Translations under genes and position numbers: made by a program
NCBI GenBank assembly: GCA_039931775.1
Contig: JBDTRG010000112.1
Span: 1 to 7,085 of the forward strand
DNA length: 7,085 nucleotides
Direction: 5' to 3'
DNA from: CAIWHR01 sp039931775
GTDB taxonomy: Bacteria; Pseudomonadota; Gammaproteobacteria; Burkholderiales; Casimicrobiaceae
In this document: one piece after another, positions 1-5,589 of the stretch
Layout: each line of letters opens with the position of its first letter
How positions within the stretch are numbered: the first letter of the stretch is position 1
Notes under the pieces: model-generated
What the model saw: the letters and a program-made list of their open reading frames with translations, nothing else
The model's database searches: none
What the model was told of the DNA's origin: nothing

Positions 1-7
1 CGACTGG

Positions 8-28
8 CCCGGATGCCGAATATCCGGG
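8..28. repeat. Perfect 7-bp inverted repeat (hairpin or operator)
   Basis: CCCGGAT at 8-14 and ATCCGGG at 22-28 are exact reverse complements separated by 7 bases; a G-T pair at 7/29 could extend the stem. No run of T follows on either strand, so a standard intrinsic terminator is unlikely, although it could be a weak terminator for a gene upstream of the window. It could also be a DNA-binding site upstream of the diguanylate cyclase gene. The repeat is seen directly; its role is not known. Confidence 0.5.
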
Positions 29-31
29 TGA

Positions 32-43
32 CTACTTAGGTAG
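32..43. promoter_or_regulatory. Short palindrome resembling a NarL/FixJ-family binding site
   Basis: CTACTTAGGTAG has CTAC/GTAG arms around a 4-base centre. Each strand carries a TAC-Y-Y-M hexamer (TACTTA on +, TACCTA on -), matching six of the seven positions of the NarL heptamer consensus TACYYMT. It lies about 50 bases upstream of the diguanylate cyclase start, a reasonable place for an activator or repressor site. A 12-base match occurs easily by chance, so the regulator assignment is a guess. Confidence 0.25.
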
Positions 44-68
44 GTATCTGCACGGATTACCCGCGTTT

Positions 69-91
69 CGGCAAGTCGATACGATTTGCCG
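69..91. promoter_or_regulatory. 10-bp inverted repeat abutting the cyclase start codon
   Basis: CGGCAAGTCG (69-78) and CGATTTGCCG (82-91) pair over 10 positions with a 3-base ATA loop; the only non-Watson-Crick position is a G-T at 75/85. The repeat ends two bases before the GTG at 94 and occupies the place where a Shine-Dalgarno sequence should be; no purine-rich ribosome binding site is visible. In RNA it would form a stable stem that could limit initiation at the GTG. In DNA it could be an operator for a dimeric regulator, and it contains a TACGAT that weakly resembles a -10 box. The structure is seen directly; either role is inference. Confidence 0.5.
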
Positions 92-93
92 TA

Positions 94-2616
94 GTGGCAC
101 ATGTCTATCCTCCTGGCTGGCTCGACCGCGTGTTTCGCGGCGCTGCCCTGGCGCGCGTCCTCCTTCCGAACGCCGATGATAATCCGCAGGCGATCCGGTT
201 GGGCAGCTACTTCATCGCCGCGGCAACTTCCGTCATCACCCTTGCCCTGCTGTTCGGTTCCTTTCTTCAGGGAACGCTGCCCGGCGACGCCTTTGGGCAG
301 GTCACCGCGGGTGTAATCGCCGCCAACATCGCCTTTTACGCCGCGTTCCGCACCGGGCTCAACCGCCGGGCGGCCGATCCGAGCCTCACCATGCCGCAAA
401 TGGCGGTTGCCACCGTGCTGCTTTTCTACGCGCTGTACTCCTCCGGCAGCGACGGCGCCGGCATGTACCCGATCCTCTTCCTGATGGTTCTGCTGTTTGG
501 CGTTTTGCGCCTTCGGACTCGGGCGTTGCTCGGCTTTGCGGCGTTCATTCTCGCCGGCGATGCGGCGGTGACCGTCCTGCGCCACTATTTCCACACGGAC
601 GCGGCGAGCACCGGCACCGAGTTGCTGCAGTGGCTGACGCTCGCGGTCATGCTGCCGTGGTTCGCGCTGATGGGCGGCTACCTCCGTGGACTGCGCGAAC
701 AGCTCGGCAAGAGCAACGCGAAGCAGCGGATCGCCTTGCAGGAGGTCCACGCCAGTGAATTTCGATTGGCCCAGGCTCAGCGCATTGCCGGGCTCGGAAC
801 CTGGACATTCGACCTGGCAGCCAGGACAGTGCACTGGTCGCCCGAGACCTATCGCATCTTCGGCATCGAACCCTCGCAGCCGGCCCCGGTCGGCGACGCC
901 TTTCTGCGTCTCGTTCACCCGGAGGATCGAGCGCACTATCGCGAATTGCTGAGGCCCGCGCGCGATGAAGGGCGCCCCTTCGACAGCGAGTATCGGATCC
1001 TGTGGCCCAGCGGCGAAATCCGCTGGTTGCACGTCCTGGGCGAGCCACAGGTCGATCACCAGGGACACACCGCCGTGGTGCGCGGCACGGTCATGGACAT
1101 CACCACCCGCAAAGCCCAGGACCAGGCGCTGATCCAGGCGCGGGACGAGGCCGCCGCCGCGCGGGCAGCCCTGATGGACGCCATCGAGAGTCTTCCCGAA
1201 GCCTTCGCGCTGTTCGACTCCGACGACCGACTCAAACTGTGCAATCGCCACTATGCGAAGCACATCACCGACACCGGGCACTTCGACGACATCGCCGGGT
1301 GGAGCTTCGAGGACATCGTGCGCACTTCCCTTGCCCGGGGCGAGGTGATTCCTCCGGAATTCGCTGACGACGCCGAAGCATGGATCGCGGACCGCATCTG
1401 GAATCACCGCCACCCGGGGCCGGCACCGCGTGAGCTGGAAATGGCGCATGGACGCTGGGTCGAGGTCACCGAACGGCGCACCACCAGCGGCGGCATCGTC
1501 GGCGTGCGCAGCGACATGACGGAGCGCAAGCAACTTGCACAGCGGCAGGCGATGGAGCACGCGGTCACGCGCCTGATGGGCGAATCGGAGTCGGTCGCTG
1601 AAACCATGCCCAAGGTCATCCGCACCATTTGCGAGACGCTCGGCTGGGACTGCGGCGCGCATTGGCACATGGACAAGCACGACCGCATGCTTCATTGCCT
1701 CGAGACGTGGAGCATCCCGCTCGCCGAAGTCAGGGAGTTCATGGCCTTCAGCGGCGGCCAGGCGTTTGCGCACTCGACGTCGGGCCTCATTTGCCGCGTG
1801 CTGGCGACCGGCCGGCCCGTCTGGATCGCCGACGTCTCGCGGCAGCCCGGATTCAAGCGATCCGAGGCCGCATTGAAAGCGGGACTGCGCGGTGCGTTTG
1901 CCTTCCCGCTCAGGAGCGGATCGGACCAGGTCGGGGTCATGGAGTTCTACATCCGCAACGAAAGGGCGCCAGACCCCGCGCTTCTTCGGGTACTCGACTC
2001 GATCGGACTGCAGATCGGCCAGTTCATCGCCCGCAGGGCCGCGGAAGTGCAGATCGAGCGGCTGGCGCATTACGACTCCCTTACCGGGTTGCCGAACCGA
2101 AACCTCTTCAACGAGCTCCTGGCCCATGCGTTCGCCAAGGCCGAGCGCAACGCGGCACGCCTGGCGATCCTGTTCGTCGACCTCGACGGCTTCAAGCAGG
2201 TCAACGACAGCTATGGACACGACGCGGGCGATCACTTGCTGGCGACGTTCACCCAGCGCCTTCGCGGGTGCCTGCGCAAGTCGGATACGTTCGGGCGCCA
2301 CGGCGGATCGGGCACTGCCGCGCGTCTGGGCGGCGACGAATTCGTGGTGCTGGTCAACGACGTCAACGATCCGTCCGAGCTCGCCGTGGTGGCGCAGAGA
2401 ATCCTCGCGGTCGCCGCGGAGCCCTACGACCTCGCGGGACCGATCGGACACGTAACGGCGAGCATCGGCATCAGCGTCTATCCGGAAGACGGCAAGGACG
2501 TCGAGCGGCTCATCAAATCCGCCGACAGTGCGATGTACGAAGCGAAAGAGGCCGGAAAGAACACCTACCGGTTCTATTCGGCGGTCCGGCAACCGGATGC
2601 CGTCCCGCAGCCATAG
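94..2616 (+). CDS. Membrane-bound PAS-PAS-GAF-GGDEF diguanylate cyclase
   Basis: The product is an 840-residue sensor that should make cyclic di-GMP from two GTP at the inner membrane. About six hydrophobic segments lie at residues 37-57, 66-85, 100-117, 122-139, 143-161 and 177-196; I cannot assign them to a named sensor family. A short linker leads to PAS 1 with its PAC end (about 233-340, ending in DITTRK), PAS 2 (about 360-479, PAS_7-like, ending in DMTERK), a GAF domain (about 498-652) and GGDEF (about 655-825). The cyclase domain has DSLTGLPNR (661-669), metal-binding D696 in FVDLDGFKQVND, and GGDEF at 746-750, so it looks active. There is no EAL domain. The inhibitory-site motif RKSD (728-731) is present, but 14 residues rather than 5 separate it from GGDEF. 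The start is GTG at 94: an in-frame stop lies at 37-39 and no other start codon falls between them. GTG at 130 is an alternative. Neither has a clear ribosome binding site. The input signal is unknown. Confidence 0.93.
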   Translation: MAHVYPPGWLDRVFRGAALARVLLPNADDNPQAIRLGSYFIAAATSVITLALLFGSFLQGTLPGDAFGQVTAGVIAANIAFYAAFRTGLNRRAADPSLTMPQMAVATVLLFYALYSSGSDGAGMYPILFLMVLLFGVLRLRTRALLGFAAFILAGDAAVTVLRHYFHTDAASTGTELLQWLTLAVMLPWFALMGGYLRGLREQLGKSNAKQRIALQEVHASEFRLAQAQRIAGLGTWTFDLAARTVHWSPETYRIFGIEPSQPAPVGDAFLRLVHPEDRAHYRELLRPARDEGRPFDSEYRILWPSGEIRWLHVLGEPQVDHQGHTAVVRGTVMDITTRKAQDQALIQARDEAAAARAALMDAIESLPEAFALFDSDDRLKLCNRHYAKHITDTGHFDDIAGWSFEDIVRTSLARGEVIPPEFADDAEAWIADRIWNHRHPGPAPRELEMAHGRWVEVTERRTTSGGIVGVRSDMTERKQLAQRQAMEHAVTRLMGESESVAETMPKVIRTICETLGWDCGAHWHMDKHDRMLHCLETWSIPLAEVREFMAFSGGQAFAHSTSGLICRVLATGRPVWIADVSRQPGFKRSEAALKAGLRGAFAFPLRSGSDQVGVMEFYIRNERAPDPALLRVLDSIGLQIGQFIARRAAEVQIERLAHYDSLTGLPNRNLFNELLAHAFAKAERNAARLAILFVDLDGFKQVNDSYGHDAGDHLLATFTQRLRGCLRKSDTFGRHGGSGTAARLGGDEFVVLVNDVNDPSELAVVAQRILAVAAEPYDLAGPIGHVTASIGISVYPEDGKDVERLIKSADSAMYEAKEAGKNTYRFYSAVRQPDAVPQP

Positions 2617-2726
2617 GTAACGATACGGATTGTCCCGAAGGATGGGCATCGGTACCTTGGATGTGAGAGCTGCGATCAGCGCGCAACGCCATCGGTGTCG
2701 CGCCCAACGGACAACCTGAACATGAC

Positions 2727-2731
2727 GGAAG
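2727..2731 (+). promoter_or_regulatory. Ribosome binding site of the fimT-like gene
   Basis: GGAAG lies 8 bases before the ATG at 2740. This favours that start over the in-frame GTG at 2695 and ATG at 2722, which lack such a sequence, and over the GTG at 2824, which would give a more usual leader length but has no ribosome binding site. Confidence 0.6.
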
Positions 2732-2739
2732 ACATCACG

Positions 2740-3384
2740 ATGCAACGCCGCGCCACGAGGACCTGGACGCGGCCTATCGCGCGACGGCGGCGGTGTACCA
2801 GGTCGGCGCCCGCGCGTGCGCCGGTGCCTGCCGCGCGCGTCCGAAATCAGGGGTTCACGCTCGTGGAGCTGATCGTCGCGTTCGCGATCTTCGCGTTGCT
2901 GCTGGCGCTTGGAATGCCGTCGTTCACGACGTTCATCCGCAACAGCGAGGTCCGCTCGACGGCCGAGTCGATCAGCAACGGACTTCGCACGGCGCGCAGC
3001 GAGGCCACGCGCCGCAATGGGCCGGTCACCTTCACGCTCGCCGGAAGCGGCGATCCCGGCTGGTCGATGAACGCGTTCAATGCCATCGCCGGAACGCTGA
3101 TCCAGCCTCCGATCCAGCAGTACGCGAGTGCGGAGTCCGGACGCAGCGCCAGGGTCGTGACCACACCCGCGACGGCCGTCGCGGTGACCTTCGATGGCCT
3201 GGGACGCATCATTTCGCCGTCGCCCATCGCAACACCGAATCTCCAGCGGATCGACGTGACCACGGCCGTCGGCGGCGAGGCGCGCACGTTGCGCGTGTAC
3301 GCCGACGACGTGCACGGCGTCCGGATGTGCGATCCCGATCCGGCACTCAAGGCCTTGACGCCGCCCGATGCGAGGGCCTGCTGA
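2740..3384 (+). CDS. fimT: FimT/FimU (GspH-family) minor pilin
   Basis: This 214-residue type IV prepilin belongs to the GspH/FimT family and corresponds in position to FimU of Pseudomonas. Minor pilins of this group help prime pilus assembly at the inner membrane and end up in the tip complex. The prepilin peptidase site is NQG|FTLVE, with cleavage after G38, Phe at +1 and Glu at +5 (E43), followed by a hydrophobic helix to about residue 60. Conserved GspH-type text follows (RSEATRRNGPVTFTL). The C-terminus carries C197 in MCDP and the final residue C214, a likely disulphide typical of the family. The leader of 38 residues is unusually long and rich in arginine (RRRR at 15-18, plus C19). The GTG at 2824 would shorten it to 10 residues, a common length. 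The stop is followed after one base by the pilV start, so the two are probably translated together. The fimT versus fimU name is uncertain. Confidence 0.9.
   Translation: MQRRATRTWTRPIARRRRCTRSAPARAPVPAARVRNQGFTLVELIVAFAIFALLLALGMPSFTTFIRNSEVRSTAESISNGLRTARSEATRRNGPVTFTLAGSGDPGWSMNAFNAIAGTLIQPPIQQYASAESGRSARVVTTPATAVAVTFDGLGRIISPSPIATPNLQRIDVTTAVGGEARTLRVYADDVHGVRMCDPDPALKALTPPDARAC
3372..3376 (+). promoter_or_regulatory. Ribosome binding site of pilV, inside the fimT 3' end
   Basis: GAGGG lies 9 bases before the ATG at 3386 and within the last codons of the upstream gene. It supports 3386 rather than the in-frame ATG at 3368, which would overlap the fimT-like gene by 17 bases and add six residues. 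Confidence 0.55.
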
Positions 3385-3385
3385 G

Positions 3386-3838
3386 ATGAATGCTCCCGGC
3401 CGGAAGGTTCATGCGTCGCGCGACGTTGAAAGCGGCAGCATCATTCTGGAATCGCTGATCGCGTTGCTCGTCTTCTCGTTCGGCGTGCTCGGCCTCGTCG
3501 GAATCCTTGCCGGATCCATCCGCGCGACCAATGACGCCCGCTATCGCGCCGAAGCGGCCAACCTGGCGAGCGCCGTCATCGGCGACCTCTGGTCGACGGC
3601 GCCTGCGGATCTGGACACGCAATTCGGCGCGGGCGGCCCGAAGCTGACCGGCTGGCGCACCCAGGTCGCCAAACTGCTCCCGTCGGCCACCGGCGCCAAC
3701 GCACCCGTCGTCGACCTCACCCAGCCGGGGTTGTCGTCGCAAAGCCGCAGCGTGGTCGTCACCGTGTTCTGGCAGCTCCCCGGCGAAAGCGCGCGCCACC
3801 AGCTGATGTACACCACGCAGATCGGCAAGAACACATGA
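3386..3838 (+). CDS. pilV: Type IV pilus minor pilin PilV
   Basis: This 150-residue prepilin has the PilV pattern: cleavage after G17, then SIILESLIALLVFSFGVLGL, with Glu at +5 (E22) and the FSFGVLGL text typical of PilV helices. A conserved stretch (RAEAANLASAVIGDLWS) follows the helix, then a short globular domain ending in VVVTVFWQLPG and MYTTQIGK. There are no cysteines, unlike its neighbours. PilV joins FimU, PilW and PilX in the minor-pilin complex that primes pilus assembly and connects to PilY1. Two details are unusual: the +1 residue is Ser instead of the common Phe or Met, and the residues before the cleavage site are acidic (RDVESG) rather than basic. The stop overlaps the pilW start as ATGA, which suggests translational coupling. 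Function is inferred from family and operon position. Confidence 0.92.
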   Translation: MNAPGRKVHASRDVESGSIILESLIALLVFSFGVLGLVGILAGSIRATNDARYRAEAANLASAVIGDLWSTAPADLDTQFGAGGPKLTGWRTQVAKLLPSATGANAPVVDLTQPGLSSQSRSVVVTVFWQLPGESARHQLMYTTQIGKNT

Positions 3839-4917
3839 ATGCGACCCGGTCGAGGCAAGTCTCGCGCCCGCGCGGGATGGGCCTCGTCGAGCTCCTGGTC
3901 GGCACGGTGATCAGCATGCTGATGGTGCTCGTCATCTTCCAGGTCTACCTGGTCAGCGAGGCCCGGAAGCGCACGATCACCGCCGGGAGCGACGCGCAGC
4001 AGAACGCGAGCTTCGGGCTGTTCCTGATCGGACAGGACCTGCTGGGCGCGGGACAGGTCGTTTCCGCGTCGACGACGGCGCTCGCCGGATGCGCGATGCT
4101 GCGCCCGATTCCCGCGATCATCGCCGCGGGCGCCACCGACAACGATCCCGACACGATCACCGTGTTCTACGGCGGATCGAGTTCGCTCTCGACGCCCGTG
4201 CCTTTTCTGAGCAATGCGGCGGTCGGCACTACGCCACCCGGCCTCTACGTTGTCGCCGGGCCTGTCGGCGTCAGCGCCAATGACGTGATCGTCGCAGTCC
4301 AGGGCGCGAACTGCACGATGTCGACCGTCAATGCCGGTGGCGTCGCCGTCGGCTCGGGAACGGGCATCTCGACGCTCAACCACACGCTGACGGCCACGAT
4401 CGGCAACAACACCACGGCCACGTACAACGCGGTCACGGCGTCGCTCGTCAACCTCGGCCAAGCGGCCACGCCCGGCCAGGCAGCGCGGTTCGCACAGGTG
4501 CTCTATTCCGTCGATCCGGTCACGAGCACGCTGCGAACGCAAAACCTCCTTCCCACCGTGCAGCCCGCGAGTCCCGTCGTCAGCAACGTCGTGAACCTCA
4601 AGGCGCAATTCGGGCTCGACACCGACAACGACGGAACCGTGGACAAATGGCAGCCTGCGACCGACACGTGGACCTCCGTCAACCTCCCGCTGCAGCCGCA
4701 GGCGACCTGGCAGCAGATCCGGGCGGTGCGCGTGGCGATCGTGACCCGCAGCGATCAATACGAAGTCGACGCCGTCACGCCGGGTCCGATCGACATGTTC
4801 TGCTCGCCCGCGCCTTGCGCCGCATCGATGACCCTCACGGCCGACAACCAGCACTATCGCTACAAGGTGCTGGAAACCAACATCCCGATTCGCAACGCCA
4901 TGTGGAACGCGCCGTGA
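3835..4917 (+). CDS. pilW: Type IV pilus minor pilin PilW
   Basis: This is a 360-residue minor pilin. Its prepilin site is RPRG|MGLVE with cleavage after G14, Met at +1 and Glu at +5 (E19), followed by a hydrophobic helix to about residue 40. Text just after the helix (DAQQNASFGLFLIGQDLLGAG) and near the C-terminus (YRYKVLETNIPIRNAMW) is typical of PilW. The large domain between them has a Thr/Ser/Asn-rich section (about 165-215) and four cysteines (C86, C160, C323, C328); the last two form a close CSPAPC pair. Residues 262-270 read DTDNDGTVD, matching the DxDxDGxxD calcium-loop pattern. PilW is part of the tip-priming complex and in known systems interacts with the other minor pilins and PilY1. 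The start overlaps the pilV stop (ATGA), and the stop overlaps the pilX start (GTGA). Confidence 0.93.
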   Translation: MNATRSRQVSRPRGMGLVELLVGTVISMLMVLVIFQVYLVSEARKRTITAGSDAQQNASFGLFLIGQDLLGAGQVVSASTTALAGCAMLRPIPAIIAAGATDNDPDTITVFYGGSSSLSTPVPFLSNAAVGTTPPGLYVVAGPVGVSANDVIVAVQGANCTMSTVNAGGVAVGSGTGISTLNHTLTATIGNNTTATYNAVTASLVNLGQAATPGQAARFAQVLYSVDPVTSTLRTQNLLPTVQPASPVVSNVVNLKAQFGLDTDNDGTVDKWQPATDTWTSVNLPLQPQATWQQIRAVRVAIVTRSDQYEVDAVTPGPIDMFCSPAPCAASMTLTADNQHYRYKVLETNIPIRNAMWNAP

Positions 4918-5555
4918 TTGCGAATCGCAACCTTCGCGCGCCGGTCGGCCGGCTCATCGCGCGGCGCCACGACCAGCGCGGGGTCGTCCTGTTCGTTGCG
5001 GTGATGGTGATGTTCGCGATGGCGCTTGCCGCGGTCGCATTGCTTCGGTCTACCGATTCGGCAACGACCGTGACGGGCAACCTCGTGCTGAAGCAGGCGG
5101 CAAGCCTGGCCGTGGACCGCGGAATCGAACAGGCGATCCGCGCGCTATGGGAGGCGAGCCCGATGCTCGACCGGACCCAGCACGCGCCTACCCAGAACTA
5201 CTACGCCTGCCTGCGAGGCACGGCAGGAGGATGCCTGGCAGCGACCAGCACCGTGCCGAAAGTGCCCGATCTGCTGCTGAGCGCGAACGGATGCAACGGG
5301 CCCGGTCTTACGTCCGGCCTGATCGCCGACGATGGCGCCGGAAACAAAACGTGCTACGTAATCGAGCGGATGTGTCTCGCCAGCGGGGCAGCCATCTCGA
5401 GCAATTGCAACCTGGCCACCGGCGCGTTCGGCGCCGACCCCGGCACCGAGCACTACGTCGGGCTGATCCGGCCCGGCGATGCGTTCTACCGCGTCACCAT
5501 CCGCGTCGAAGGCCCGCGCAACACGCTGACCTACGCCCAGGCCGTGCTCAAGTAG
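4914..5555 (+). CDS. pilX: Type IV pilus minor pilin PilX
   Basis: This 213-residue product has a PilX-type N-terminus. A basic leader ending QRG (cleavage after G23) is followed by VVLFVAVMVMFAMALAAVALL, then RSTDSATTVTGNL and a helix with DRGIEQAI. The +5 position is Val, so the usual Glu is absent, as in the tip pseudopilin GspK of type II secretion. The soluble part has six cysteines (C99, C107, C127, C147, C154, C165), an even number that fits disulphides in the periplasm. The C-terminus (FYRVTIRVEGPRNTLTYAQAVLK) is typical of the family. The reading frame stays open far upstream inside pilW, but the pilin signature places the true start at GTG 4914. This overlaps the pilW stop by four bases (GTGA) and has GGA seven bases before it. 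GTG 4902 is the alternative. The role is inferred to be in the tip complex with PilY1. Confidence 0.9.
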   Translation: MIANRNLRAPVGRLIARRHDQRGVVLFVAVMVMFAMALAAVALLRSTDSATTVTGNLVLKQAASLAVDRGIEQAIRALWEASPMLDRTQHAPTQNYYACLRGTAGGCLAATSTVPKVPDLLLSANGCNGPGLTSGLIADDGAGNKTCYVIERMCLASGAAISSNCNLATGAFGADPGTEHYVGLIRPGDAFYRVTIRVEGPRNTLTYAQAVLK

Positions 5556-5589
5556 GGCTACCGACTCTCAGGACTATCGGAACGAGACC

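Noticed and set aside
1..39. Possible C-terminal tail of an upstream gene (RLARMPNIRVTT then stop)
   Set aside because: Only 12 codons are visible, they match no family I recognise, and an inverted repeat overlaps them. This is too little to call a gene.
57..85. Sigma-70-like promoter TTACCC-17-TACGAT before the cyclase
   Set aside because: The -35 matches only 3 of 6 and the -10 matches 4 of 6 consensus bases, and the start of transcription would fall at the start codon. Too weak to annotate.
1629..2666. 345-codon + strand frame overlapping the GGDEF region
   Set aside because: It is a second frame of the cyclase gene, Arg/Pro/Gly-rich and without recognisable motifs, while the cyclase frame carries the full GAF-GGDEF pattern.
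2617..2739. Terminator or promoter between the cyclase and the pilus operon
   Set aside because: The best hairpin (CC-g-AAGG at 2635-2641 with CCTTGG at 2655-2660) has a bulge, a 13-base loop and no T-run. The best promoter-like pair (TTGTCC at 2630, TACCTT at 2653) matches poorly. Neither is supportable.
3541..4854. Minus-strand open frame of 437 codons across pilV and pilW
   Set aside because: It spans two well-supported genes on the other strand and reads as Arg-rich sequence without any domain, so it is a composition artefact.
4647..4913. Extended N-terminus for pilX reaching back into pilW
   Set aside because: The upstream part is a shadow of pilW. The prepilin leader and the GTGA junction place the start at 4914.
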